Assembly (NCBI GenBank): GCA_021018995.1
Contig: CM037590.1
Span: 103,541,097 to 103,605,096 of the forward strand
Source: Chloranthus sessilifolius
Taxonomy: Eukaryota > Streptophyta > Magnoliopsida > Chloranthales > Chloranthaceae
DNA: 64,000 nucleotides
Direction: 5' to 3'
In this document: piece by piece, positions 12,440-24,290 of the stretch
Position numbering within the stretch: position 1 is the first letter of the stretch
Layout of the letters: every line of letters begins with the position of its first letter
Position numbers and translations under genes: made by a program
Notes under the pieces: model-generated
What the model saw: only the letters and a program-made list of their open reading frames with translations
The model's database searches: none
What the model was told of the DNA's origin: nothing

Positions 12440-13481
12440 CGGAGCCCACGTCTGCGATCACATGTTTGCTAAGAAAATTTTATGGCAGGGATACTTTTGG
12501 ATCACTATGGAATCAGATTGCTGCAAACATGTTCAGAAATGCTACAAGTGTCAGGAACACTCCAGTCTGATACACGCTCCTGCCATCGATCTTCATTGCA
12601 TGACCACTCCTTGGCCATTTGCTACCTGGGGACTTGATGTCATCGGAATGATTAATCCAAAAGCATCAAATGGACATCAGTTCATCCTCGTCGCCATTGA
12701 GTACTTCACCAAGTGGGTAGAAGCGACATCATACGCCAACATCACAGCCAGTCACATCGAGAAGTTTCTCAAGAGTAATATTGTGTGCCGATTTGGATTA
12801 CCCAAGGATATCATCACAGATAATGGCGCAAACTTTGTAAATAAGCTCATCTGAGCCTTCTGCGAGCAATAAAAGATCAAGCATCATCACTCGTCACCTT
12901 ATCGGCCTCAAACTAATGGAGCCGTAGAAGCTGCGAACAAGACAGTCGTCCATATCCTTGAGAAGATGGTTGTCACTTACCTAGATTAGAGCAAAATGCT
13001 ACCATTTTCTTTGTGGGCCTACAGAACGTCGATTCATACCGCTATAGGGGCAACACCATTCTCCCTTGTGTATGGAACTGACGCCGTCCTACCGGTTGAG
13101 GTTGAAGTACCCTCTCTCCAAACCCTTATGGAATCAGGCTTACCCGAAGCAGAAAGAGAGAGATCCCACTTCGAACAGTTGAACTTATTGGACGAGAAGA
13201 GACTCCTAGCTTTGTGTCACACTCAAGTTTATCAGGGGTGAATCGCACACGCTTATAATAAACGTGTTCGCGGTCGAGATCTAAAGGTAGGAGACACTAT
13301 GTTGAAGAAAATCTTTCCATCCCTCCATGCCGATCCGAGAGGCAAGTTTAAGCCGAACTGGGAAGGACCTTACGTCGTTCGAGAAGTGCTACCGGGATAT
13401 GCCATCCGCCTCACCACCATGGACGGAGACCATCTTCTTGAGCCCATCAACGCTGGATACGTCCGACGGTTCTACTCTTAG
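12440..13481 (+). pseudogene. Integrase of element A
   Basis: The zinc-binding part contains HVCDHMFAKKILWQGYFWIT and KCYKCQEH (about 12440-12560). The core follows with WGLDVIG, FTKWVEA and GLPKDIITDNGANF (about 12620-12850), and further core and C-terminal sequence to 13481 (LWAYRTSIHTAIGATPFSLVYG; FKPNWEGPYVVREVLPGYAIRL). It would insert the cDNA into host DNA. The region is broken in several places. Confidence 0.85.
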
Positions 13482-16400
13482 TCTATTGCGATAAGGTAAG
13501 TATTGGTGAAACAGATGCATGACTGCTTAAGAATCACTCAAAAGAGGTCATCATTCCAAGCACAGTCGCAAAAAAAAATCCCTAAAAATGATGATATCAT
13601 TTGCTACCCCATTTGAGCTTGGGCCTTTCTTTCAATGAACCCCTTCCCCCAAAAAAATGTGTGTACATATACAAAAAAGGGAAGTAAAGTTACCATTGAC
13701 ATAAAAAAAAATTGGTAAAGCAAAACCTCAAAAAGAGATTGCCTGAAATAAATTAAAGAAAAAAAAAAAGAGAAGAACCATGGGGCATGCACAGTAAAAC
13801 CCCCAAGAAAGGAAGTATCCTGAGAAAACTGAAGCCGTATCAAAGAAACCCTTTTCGCCTAGCATACCTTCAAATATGAAGCCGTATCAAAGAAACCCTT
13901 TTAGCCTAGCATACCTTTAAATCCTAACCTAACCCATGGCCAAGCTACACCCTGAAGAAAGTCCTCTTTTTAGGTTCACAAGCAGTCATAATATTTGTTA
14001 AGTCAACACAAGTCGAGTTGTGAGACGACACCAGAACCCCATCTAGCCGGTTATGAGGAAATCGACGTCTATGTCGTGGCTTTTGAAAAAAAATAAAAAT
14101 AATAAAAAATAAAATAAAAATTCAAACTCAAAGCAAGATGGACATGGTGAAAACACGAAAGGGTGCTACGGGTAAAAACAACGAGTTTGTGCGGATCAGG
14201 TGAAAATCCGAAAGGGCGCTTGGGATAAGAGAGCTAAACCCATGGACGTGGTGAAAACCTAAAAGGGCGCAATGGGTAAAAAAGGAGATAAATAAAAAAA
14301 AGAAAAGAAAGGTTTGCACTGATTGAGAAGATTGATGCTTGAGGAGCCCTCTTGGTTACTCTCTTTGATACCCTTTTTCGGCTGGGCCGCTCATGTTAGT
14401 TCAAGACGGGTCCTTACCAGAATTGTCTTTGTGAAATTGCTTTATCAAATGTATGACTCAAGGTAAGGAGAAAGGTTTAACTCAATCCAAAGGGATTAAC
14501 GTTCCGGCCTTGGTAAAATCTGGAAACTCACTCAGGTTCGACTGCATAAAAGAGTTCGACTATGCTCAAAATGGGACCCGTTACTCCATCTCATTGTCAA
14601 GGCATTAAAAAAAAAAAAATCAAGAAAAATCCAAATACCAAAAAATGTGGATATATTTCTACTCATTTCCATGTAAATATTTCCAGCATCATATTTCAAT
14701 CTAAAAAATAAAGAAAAATAATAAAAAATCTCTGAAAATAAAAATCCAAAAAATATCTTGAAATTGAAAAAGTATCGGTAAAAATTTACTTCTTCTATTA
14801 TTTAGGATGCATTTTCTCTATATATGTATAAACAAAAAAAAAAGAGACTGACATTTTCTTAAGAACGTGCAGGAACATCAAAACTGTCTGAAGCCTCGAA
14901 GCCGGCAACCTCTTAGCGATAGACAAATCAGATGAAGCACCTCACCACCGACATCAGGTCTATTCAAAAAAAGAGAAAAAAAAATAAAATTATTGTGAAA
15001 TAAAATAATAATAAATAAATAAATAAAATTATAAATTTGTGAACTTTATACGCACAACTACGCACTCGCGTATTTTCAATGCGGTAAAATGTCAATATTT
15101 TATCGGCAACGCAGCTGTGTAAAATTAATGTCCTAGGTCTAAGGTTCACCTTGTATCCATGGATCCTATTTCAAAGTAGGAGCGACGGTGTCAATTTCGG
15201 TCAAACAATTAATGCTTGGATCGGATTGATTCCACTGCTATATCTTCGCTCTGATCGCTCCATATTTTGGTTTTAGGTGAACTTGAGTGCCTTGTACTTC
15301 AAGTTCATCACGTGATATTTTCGGAGGTGTAGACTAATGGTTTGCACTATCCAAGCGAGCGCCCTATGGGATTTGAGGTTCGGATAACTCTGTCCTCTAA
15401 AAGATCCATTGTTGGATTGATTCCAACCTGTCAGATACGAAACTACGTCAGACAACTATGTGCAAACATGCATGCAAAAGGGCTCATTCCCTTTATTTTT
15501 CTGTAGGCTGAAAACTTGTATTGGCAGCGGTATCCCTGTAAAGTGTACGCCATGCGTCTGGGTATCCGTATAATGGTCGTTTGTTCTTGTAAATTGTACT
15601 CGGGCATGTCCGGGTCGGGGCTTCCATCACCTTTGCTGCTTATCGCCCCTAATGGGTACATATTTATACATAGTTGTTCATTTGTAACTTTATTGATGAT
15701 GGAGGCCAAGATTGAGTATCGTTCGGTGGACACCCAATTCTGACCCGGTCTGTTCGATATCACATGAACTTGAGTATGTTGGCTTCAGTTTCATCGCAAA
15801 CTATTACGGAGGCACGGGCTCTTGGTATGCATTGTCTGAGTGTGCGCCTCCCGAGGTTTGAGGTCCACATAATATTTGTTTAAAAAAAAAATGGAAAAAG
15901 CAATCTTTAAAAGGAAAAAAGAGAAGAAGAATAAATTTGTGTTTCCCCACAGAGCGACGCACAAAGAATAAGGCGGTAAAATGTCAATATTTTATCAGCA
16001 ATGCAGTTGTGCCATATTAAAGTCTCGAGTCTGAGGTTCGCCTCGGATCTTTAGATCCGACTTTAAGGTAGGAGCAACGGTGTAGGTCCTGGTCAAATAG
16101 TCAATGTTTCGATCGAGTCAACTCCACTGCTAAATCTTTGGGATGAGCACTCTGTTTTGGATTCACATGAACCTAAGTGTCTCAAGCTTCAGATTCTCCA
16201 TTGGAAAAGGTCAATCGGTTGTTGAGACCAACCTGTTGAGAATGAGATTACGTATCACTCAAACTATGTGCAACCATGCATCCAGAAGGGTTCATTTCCC
16301 CTTTTATTTTCTATAAGATTTAAACCTGTATGGGCAGCGGTATCCCTGTAAAGTGTACGTCATGCGTCTGGGTATCCGTATGATGGTCGTTTGTCCCCAT

Positions 16401-17229
16401 AAATTATACTCGAGCAAGCCCAGGTCAGGGCTTCCATCACCTTTGTTGTTGCTTATTGCCCCTGATGGGTGCATGATTATGCATAGTTAGTTGATATTTA
16501 TGATCATTGTCGGCAGAAATAAGGATTGGATGTCCCTTTTGAGAGATGCCCAATATTTGGTTGGATCTGTTCAAGGTAGTTGAAGCTGGATGCTCTAGGT
16601 CATGTTGATCTGGGGCACATCTTCGAAAATGGCACGTCCTCCCCAAAAAGCATTGTGACATCTATTCACTTTGCTCGGGCAGTCATGGTAAACAAACTTA
16701 AGGATCGATGGGCTTGCCCAAAGACCTCGAACCCTACTTTCGGCAGGGGCACACGCGAATAGTCAGATGGGGCAATCAAATGCCTCGTAGGATTGGACGC
16801 AAACTGTGGAGCCTTGTGTATGTTTACTTCGCGCCTATCTTTGAATGTGGGCCGATCACCCCTCTTACTTACAAAATTGTTGCATTCAAAATGAATTTTG
16901 AACATCAATCACCTTCAAATCATCTCGAGGAGCGGATGTTTTTCCTGACTAATGGGCTTTCACAACTTGAGAAGCGAAGATTTTTCCTAGCTATTGGGCT
17001 TTCACAACTCATTTCACCTCGGTTATGCCCAGTAATGTCGCTAAGCACTTGGGGACCGATTACCTTGAGAGACGGACATTTTCTTGGACATGCAGGGCTT
17101 TTGTTTTCTCACCATGTTACTCTCCTAATGTTTGAAGTTTGTTCTAAATGCAATAGACCCGTCAGTGATGCCTTAGGCCTCTTGGGATGTCTCTTTTCTT
17201 TGGCATTCGATCATTAGTGATCGAATACC
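13482..17229 (+). other. Long 3' noncoding tract of element A
   Basis: About 3.7 kb after integrase with no supported gene, as is usual in Tat/Ogre elements. It holds a 47-base tandem duplication near 13831-13918 (GAAGCCGTATCAAAGAAACC), a decayed repeat family near 14120-14290 with GGTGAAAAYxxGAAAGGGCGC-type units, A-rich runs, and a large direct duplication at 15081-16560. Short open frames here have no recognisable domain. Confidence 0.7.
15081..16560 (+). repeat. Direct duplication with ~890-bp period in element A 3' tract
   Basis: GCGGTAAAATGTCAATATTT occurs at 15081 and again at 15973. The downstream landmarks also recur in the same order: the GGTTCGCCT-like block, then GGTATCCCTGTAAAGTGTAC at about 15528 and 16338, then the CGTCTGGGTATCCGT block. 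The copies are diverged, so the duplication is older than the present insertion or has decayed fast. Confidence 0.75.
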
Positions 17230-17242
17230 AAAGAGGGGCATC
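17230..17242 (+). promoter_or_regulatory. Polypurine tract of element A
   Basis: AAAGAGGGGCA precedes the 3' LTR start TGTAGACACC by two bases, the expected position of the plus-strand primer. The sequence GAGGGGCATC before TGTAGACACC is typical of Tat/Ogre elements. Confidence 0.75.
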
Positions 17243-18844
17243 TGTAGACACCCAAATTTGGCCCAGGGCCTGATCGGAATACATTTCAAGAAAGGTGCAC
17301 TTCCAAGCTTTTGATGGCATGTATGGAACCTTTAAGAACCACCCTAGATCCCTTAGGAACCTGTCCTGAGCCTTTAAAAATCAATCCTAACCCTTAGAAC
17401 CCGTTCTGAACCTAAACCTAACCTTTCTAAGCCATGGGTGAAGACGGATGCACCGAAACTAGCTACTACCTTCTACTATGATCAAATCTTATATCAAGGA
17501 AAAGTAGAAGTCGTTAGGTTTCCAACGGTCCAAGAATCGCCCCAATCATAGTTGTACATAAAAAGATATGGCGGTCCAAACCCAGAGGGTAAAAAAAGTA
17601 ATTTCAGGAGGGCCCCCCTTGAGATTTGGCACAACTAATAGTTGCGCCAGTTATAATTTTGCCTGAGGCAACTAGTAGTTGCGCCAGGCCATTTTCCCAG
17701 AATTTAAGTATGGTACAACTAATAGTTGCGCCAGCATTAAGGTGGACCCCACCCTCGCAAGCAACTTTCAAGGCACTGTTCAGACTATTTTATTGTACAT
17801 TTGCCTGGCACAACTATTAGTTACGCCAAGCATATGAACAGTAACTCTATCTTTTTGCCCCTAAATTCATGATGGGGGTTTAACTTGTTGACCACCTTAA
17901 CCTTTGGGGTGCATTTTGATAGTTCTATTGCACCCTTCTACACCCTATTTGCAACCCATTAAGTGGCCTAAAGCCTCACCCTATCATCCACCATTGGAGG
18001 ACCTTCTCCCACATTTCAAGGCTCCAAAAACCCTAGGAAACCTTAGATGTTAGATAACCTAATTCTTAACCTTGATTAGCATCTAAACACCTTCCTAACT
18101 CACCCATTTCTTATAAATAGAGACCCCCACCCCTTGGTTTAGGGGTTGAGAATTTTTACCTAAGAGAGAAAGAGCTTAAAGTGAGAAAATATTTCTCCCT
18201 TTGGTGCACCATTGCTCATACAAATTCCAAAATTCCAAAACTCCCTTTGAGTGGTATTTTCTACCTTAGATTTCCTAGCTTAGGTATATGCTACCCATTT
18301 CCCTTCCCTCTCTACCCCCTAGCTAGCAAGCCTTAGAGCTTAGAACTCCTATTTCCACCATACAAACCTTCGAAAGCTCATCAAAGCAAGCCAACGCAAG
18401 GCTCTCCTATGGTGCTACGAGGGCCCGAGCACTCCGGCTCTCCCCTTTCTTCTCCTATCTCTTCCTTAGCTCTTCCCATCCTCCCATTTGTGCTGTTACA
18501 CCGCCGAATTTTCGGTAGGAACGAAGGGGCACAAATAGGATTTAAGGCCCATTTGGGCAAGAGGAAACTATTTCCTTTTCTTTTACTTTATTTTTGCTAT
18601 GGCCATTAGTAGAGACCGCGTTAAGCGGGTTGATCAGGTGCCTAACACCTTCTCGATCGATAACCGAAGCCCCTACCAAAGAAGCTTTGTTGTGGACTGG
18701 ATTCAGAGTAATATTTTTAGCACTTCGGTGCTCATAAAAATGAAATAGGTTTCTCGAGACACTAAAAGCTCCGGGTGGCAACTCTATATTTTCGTTAAAG
18801 AGTGCATCATCGCGGCAGGATCGTCAAAAATCCCATGGTTGCAT
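17243..18844 (+). repeat. 3' LTR of element A
   Basis: Direct copy of 1850-3442 with the same palindromes and a TATA box at 18112-18119. It ends in GGTTGCA(TA) at the junction with Athila element B. Similarity by eye is a little over 90 percent, lower near the start and higher around the TATA box. Confidence 0.85.
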
Positions 18845-20709
18845 ATGTGTATATCCCCCAAAACTGAAACTGGACAATGCCCTCATTGGCACAAAAAACA
18901 AGGATACCAAAATATTACCAGCAATTACTGCTACCGTCGTCTATATCGGACAAAAAAAATTCCGTTGCGGGATTTAAAAGCTCCCCCAAACTTGAGGAAA
19001 ACAAACTCTGATGCAATCATAGAAGAGTAGTAACAAAAATAGCAACATCAAAAAAATTAGAGACAAAAATACTCAGTAGAAAAAGTTAATATATTTACAA
19101 CTAATTACAATGGAAAGGATACTAATTACAGCTACTACTGGAAAACAAAAACTATTTCCTAAAAGATGAAAACCTAGGAAGAATCTAGACACACACTAAC
19201 TATGGTAATAGTAGCAACGTCCGAAGCAAAAGATTCTTCGATAAAGATCGGCCATCGGCGTCTAACCAAAATTTGCCACCATAAAAAGAATATTTCCCCT
19301 TTGGATGGATGTATCTAATAGAAGAGGAAAAAGTAAATGCTCAAGAAGACGGAGGGGTTCATGATGGAGAAGATTTTTGACGTTTTGGGGAAGAAGGTGG
19401 TGTTTCGTCAACGGGTTCTAGTTTGGGGAGGAGGGATATAAATTCATCAATCAGCCGTCTCCTCTCCTCCATAAGTGCAGAGATTGCTTCCGCTTCCCGT
19501 TGAAGGAGTCTCTCAAATGCATCAGAAATCTCGGACCAACTTGGTGGTTTAGTCATGGCAAGAGTGTTGGTGATAGCAAAGAGGAATGGGATGGTATGAC
19601 TGGGGATTTGTATACATTTTTATAATCAATCAGGAGAGGAATTCGCAAAGTCACCATAAATGTTTATTATGAGTAGGCGTTGAAGAGTGCGAACCATTTG
19701 GTGATTGTATTAAATTTTGGTAAGACGTGGCTGCGAAGTGAAAGCATGAAATGACCCCTCTGTTATTGAAAATAAAGTTTTTCCGATTATAGAATACGCG
19801 GCTCCTATAGCACATTCTCCCAAAAATCATAGTCACTATGCTAGTTTGTGGGTGACTACACATGTACTAAAGAATCGTAATCGCTACGATTGATTTGGTG
19901 TTGACTGGACAACTACTGAGACACACCTACGATTGTATAATTAAGAAAGAGAAAATAATTTACACAAAATTGCTACGGATGAGTCGGTAGCTTGACAATG
20001 CCCGTGAGTATATCAGTAATACTCTGAATCTTGTAGTGACATCATGACTACTGTCCTTTTGACTTCTAATGATACCATCTGTTTGAGTCTCTTCCCATTA
20101 ACCTTGAATGTACGACTGTCTTTAGGATCCTGAATAGTGACAACCCCGTGTGGGAATGCTTCCACAACATTACAAGGTCCGTCCCATCGACTTCGCAATT
20201 TTCCTGGGAATAGTTTTAACCTCGAATTATATAACCAAACTTATTGGCCCGACTCAAAACTCTTTCTCAGAATGCGTTTATCATGGAATGCTTTAGTTTT
20301 GGCCTTATAAATTCGAGCATTTTCATAAGCATCATTACGAATTTCCTCTAGTTCATTGAGTTCGAGTTTTCGTTGCTTGCCAGATGCGGTCAACTCGAAG
20401 TTGAGAGCTTTGATAGCCCATAGCGCTTTATGCTCTAATTCCACAAGTAAATGCCAAGCCTTACCGTACACCAGTTGGAAAGGAGACATGCCAATAGGTA
20501 TTTTATAGGAAGTTTTGTATGCCCACAGGGCATCATGTAATCTCAGGGACCAGTTTTTTCTATCTGGACGAACAGTTCTTTCTAGTATTTTAGTTATTTC
20601 CCTCTTAGAGACCTCCACTTGCCCACTTATTTGTGGGTGATAGGGGGTTGCAACTTGTTTACCCACTTGTTTGTACTCTTTATGTTGTTTAAATTAAGTC
20701 TTAACCTAT
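18845..20709 (-). mobile_element. Athila-like element B: internal 3' part with integrase
   Basis: Continuation of the minus-strand element interrupted at 1850. It carries the internal motif GGACAATGCCCTCATTGG (here in sense; the element reads its complement), common near the 3' end of Athila internal regions. A small open frame at 19359-19556 (65 aa, coiled and acidic, ISDAFERLLQREAEAISALME) is unassigned. Integrase remains at 19990-20666. Gag, protease and RT are not seen between integrase and the adjoining LTR, so this copy is heavily reduced. Confidence 0.75.
19990..20666 (-). pseudogene. Athila-type integrase remnant (element B)
   Basis: Strong Athila signature: [82 protein letters not shown]-terminal block RSRWDGPCNVVEAFPHGVV with FKVNGKRLK follows. 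Only the distal core and C-terminal domain are present. Broken in a small number of places. Confidence 0.85.
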
Positions 20710-22108
20710 TGCAAGCTCATAATGGAAATTGTAATGCTAGTATAGGACCGTTCCCACGAGAAAGTGATTTATCTTTGTATTTTACTTTTTTAAAAACTAA
20801 TATCTATCTTTAAGATCCTAAACTACTTGAGAAATATGAATAAAAGAATGATTTTTTAAACTAATTGCAAAAAATAAATCCTAATCTTCCAACTTCTGGA
20901 TCCTGGTCGTCAATCAGTTTCCTTATGTTCTCAAATATTTATGAAATTAAAATATTGTTATACTATATATCAAGTCTCCTAGCATTGGTTGTCAATCAAA
21001 ACTAGAATCCTATCAACATAGATTTAATCTAATCAACAATCTCTTAAAACTTGGGCATCAATCACATTCTAGAAAACTGAAGATGGAAAATAAATACCGT
21101 TACACTAATCTGCAAATCTCAACCTGAGTCGTCAATCCAAATTAAAATTTGGAGATGTTTACAAAGCAGTAAATTACAATAAAATAAATCTAAACTAGAA
21201 AGCAAAGTAAAAATATATCTTTCACCCCTCAGCCACAGGCGTCAATTCCTTCTGAGAAACAACAGATATCTACACTAATCTTCTAGCTCTCAATCCCAGT
21301 CGTCAATTGTGATCGAGGAACCTTGGATATCTAAACTACTCTAAACTAAATTTGATCGAAAGAAAACCCAACCTCATCGTCAATTGATGCTGAGAATTCA
21401 TTTGATAAAATTATTCTTATGCCAAGCTCTCTTATTTATACATCATAAGGAGTCGGTTTACAGTGTTCTAATCCTAATAAAAGAAACTACTAAAAATAAA
21501 AGATTCCTAATATAACTCTAATTCCTAATTTTATCTTCCTTGCTTTCAGTGGTTGATGTGCCTCTGGACTTTTTCCTTTATTTCAGTAGCCGAGATCTTA
21601 AGGAGTTTATCTTCATTAATCTTCTCAGATTTGTTATTCGATAAACTTCTAATTTAAGATTTCTTCTAAATTGGTGCATGGCGGTGTAGGACTTCATGTG
21701 ATCAGCAGTGTAAGAGCTTTAATCTACACAATCGTAAATTATGATTGTTCTCTTTTTTAGCTTATAACTTTTCAGAACGATTCTTTATTACGAACGATCG
21801 TTTTCTCTTTGTATCACCTTCCGCTGGATTGCCTTTTCTGAAGAATCATAAATTACGATATTATATTTTTCTCTGTAGCGCTCCATCGTCTTTTGCGATT
21901 TCAGACTTTATTCATGCGTCAGATCATCTTTTTCGTTCAATCGTCTTTTTTACTATTTTTTGAGTTCATTTCGACGAAGATTAACACTTTAGTTCTCTTT
22001 TACTAATTTTTCTTAATATCTGCACATCATTAACTTGTTAGTAGCAAACTAGGGTTTAGCATCACTAAGTTAAGAGTGATAAAATGGAAAATTCTGTGAC
22101 TGATCGCG
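20710..22108 (-). repeat. 5' LTR of Athila-like element B
   Basis: Reverse-complement homologue of the LTR that is split across 32648-48796. Shared landmarks include the GATCAGTCACAGAATTTTCC start (near 22090), AACTTAGTGATGCTAAACCC, TACACCGCCATGCACC (near 21673-21690), a TATA box and the terminal GGGAACGGTCCTATACTAGC block ending near 20710. A minus-strand TATA box TATAAATA lies at 21433-21440. This copy shows what the second Athila LTR looked like before later insertions. Similarity between the two is moderate. Confidence 0.75.
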
Positions 22109-23272
22109 TTCTGGTCTTAGTGGGGTATGAAAGGCAAAAGGGTGTGTAGGTGTAGAGACAAGTGTTCTGGAATGGGTGGTCTGGGCAGGTTGAGAGGGTG
22201 TTGACATCAAGAGTCTCGGTCTCTTCCTCCTCTGCTCAGAGGCATACGATTGTGCTCGTCTTCTTCTACTTTAATTTTGTTCTTCCCTTCTCTTATGCAT
22301 GTTTTCAATGTCTCTCTCTGCGATAAGGGCCAATTCTATGACCTCGCATAGGTTGTCACCGTGAACAAAGAGATCCTCTCTTTAATGATGGGATTCAGGC
22401 CCCTCTCAAATTTTTTAGTTTTCATTAACTCCGTTGCTACGTGCAGTGGTGCAAAACGAGATAGCCTGGTGAACTCGATTTCGTATTCTCGCACCGACAT
22501 CTGACCCTACTCCAATGATGCAAATTGAACCTCCATCTGATATCTCAATTGCCTAGGAAAGTATTGTTCATTAAACACTTCAATAAAATCAGTCCATGTC
22601 CATGGGACATTTGGTGCTTAGGTTCTTTCGACAGATTTTCACCACGTATCTGCCTCTCCTTCGAGTTGGAAAGAGGCCAAACTCACTTTTTCTTCTTCGA
22701 TGCACTAGACTCTTTGGAGGATCTTTTTCTTCTAGTTTAACCATTTCTCTGCTTCCAGTGGGTTGGTCTGACCAAAGAAACTAGGAGGTTTCATCCTCTT
22801 GAACTCTTGGAGCCCTGATGGTTGGTGTCTCTCTATGAGCAGTGTCGTCTGTTGTGCCATAGTGTTCACCATGTCCTCGACTAACTGTCTATCATGTCCA
22901 CTATTGTTCCCTTCTCCTTAGTTGTTGTTATTGTTGCCCAAAGGAATAGTGTCTAGACCAGTAGTGATCCCTTCACTACCGGACGTTCTTTAAATGCGGA
23001 CATTTTTAGGCCTACCTCTTGGAGGCATACCGACCTGTCACGAGCGAACAAAAGGTTCAATCGATGGTGATAGTGAAAATCTAACTCAAGATCCTACGAC
23101 ATCCAAAGCCATCTAAGGCCATGGCTCTGGTCATAAAGATCTAAAGTCCTAATATCACATAGACTGGATCTCTTATGTTCCAATAGAATCTGCTGCCATA
23201 GCTCTAAATCTAAGCCGTAACTCAAGAGAACTGAGTCCCTATGAGACCTACCGCCTAAGCTCTGATACCAAC
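22109..23272 (-). mobile_element. Chromovirus-type element C: gag start, leader and primer site
   Basis: Reading the minus strand from 23028, a gag protein starts MPPRGRPKNV. It continues through MKPPSFFGQTNPLEAEKWL, ADTWWKSVE, YFPRQLRYQMEVQFASLE, EIEFTRLSRFAPLHVATE and ERGLNPIIKERI, the Retrotrans_gag pattern of Tekay-like chromoviruses. A basic tail follows near 22200-22300. The primer site TGGTATCAGAGCTTAGG (initiator tRNA-Met type) is the complement of 23254-23270, next to the LTR. The rest of the element is not in the window, because Athila element B abuts it at 22108. Gag is broken in a few places. Confidence 0.8.
23254..23270 (-). promoter_or_regulatory. Primer binding site of element C (tRNA-Met)
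   Basis: On the minus strand TGGTATCAGAGC begins two bases after the LTR end ...TTGTCACA. This is the standard initiator tRNA-Met complement used by Tekay and other chromoviruses. Confidence 0.85.
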
Positions 23273-23562
23273 TGTGACAACCCTATTTTCCCGACACTTT
23301 TATTTATTTATTTATATTTAATTTTTTTTTGACAAATCTCCGAAAAAATAGAACCGTCCGATACAGATGTTCCAATACTCCCCGTGACGATCCGAATGTT
23401 CCAATAATAACAAGAAATCCCGTGTCGTTGGATCGTACATCACAATCCATGTACAGTATAGTATTGTAAAACTCAAGCATATTTATCATATGACAAACAA
23501 GATTATATGAAACAAGGTTTCCATTCTAATATAGAAGATAAACAAGACCAAAATAAACCATC

Positions 23563-23582
23563 GGTGATGGCCGACCATCACC
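23563..23582. other. Perfect hairpin GGTGATGG-CCGA-CCATCACC in LTR C
   Basis: An 8-bp stem with a four-base loop. The same hairpin, slightly changed, occurs at 28627-28646 (LTR E), 62145-62160 (solo LTR) and in weaker form near 35008-35025 and 44549-44565 (Tekay LTRs). Location near the LTR 3' end suggests an RNA-level role in the R/U5 part, which is inference. Confidence 0.7.
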
Positions 23583-24129
23583 TAAACAGTGGTAAACAAA
23601 AATATGTGTATACAAGGGTACTCACTATACTATACCAAATTCATTGAGGAAATTACACTTCAGACGGAAGACCATCTTCTTCCGCCGGTACAAAATCAAG
23701 AACCACCTCCAAACCACGATCCTGATCGGAATCTATACCTGTGACATATAGTCGAAAAGTGAGCTAACAGTCTAAGCTCAGTAGGAGAATATCAATGTTA
23801 ACTACATTTGATCCAAGCAGATGCATAAACTTAGTGACGGAAGCATAAATACAATGACTAAAATTCAAGACCTTTTCATGAGAATTTCAAGTTTACAAAT
23901 CAAATTCAAATTTAGAGTTTCAGGCAGAAATTTTAATGTTCTAGTTCCAGGTTGGATTCAGGGTTCAAATTGATATTCATATTAAATTGCAAGGTTCGGA
24001 TGTACTGTTCAGAATTAAGAATTTCAGAGTTTGTTGTTCAGAGTTCGGGGTTCATTGTGCAGAATCAATGTTCATGGTTCATGATTCGTCACTCAAAGTT
24101 CATCTTTTAGATTTCATAGTTTCTTATTC

Positions 24130-24290
24130 AGATACATGGATTTATCATCGTCTCGGTTCAAATACACAGATTCACCACCGTGTTGATTCGGACGTCATAT
24201 TCAGAGTGCTGGTACAGAGATGGACCTGCCGCCGTGTCGGTTCAAATACATGGATTCACCGTCGTGTCGGCTCAAATACACGGATGATCC
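24130..24290. repeat. Short minisatellite in LTR C
   Basis: Four to five imperfect copies of a unit of about 34 bases containing GGTTCAAATACAYGGATTCA and YCRCCGTGTCG. It is embedded in a tract of TTCAGAGTTCA-like low-complexity sequence (about 23880-24530). Confidence 0.65.

Larger units (their letters stand above)
1850..18844 (+). mobile_element. Tat/Ogre-lineage Ty3/Gypsy retrotransposon A
   Basis: Two direct LTRs of about 1.6 kb bound this 17-kb element. The primer site follows the 5' LTR and the purine tract GAGGGGCA precedes the 3' LTR, whose start TGTAGACACCC is typical of Tat/Ogre elements. Order inside: gag, protease, G-patch, RT, RNase H, second RNase H, integrase, then about 3.7 kb of 3' noncoding sequence. 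A second (archaeal-type) RNase H before integrase is the known hallmark of the Tat group. The element lies inside Athila element B. Coding parts are broken in many places (a dozen or more), so it is a fossil. The LTRs differ by several percent by eye, which suggests an age of a few million years. A flanking duplication (ggtgt/tgtgt) is only approximate. Confidence 0.9.

Noticed and set aside
22525-22784. Plus-strand frames with DALDSLEDLFLLV or similar
   Set aside because: They are shadows of the minus-strand chromovirus gag gene.
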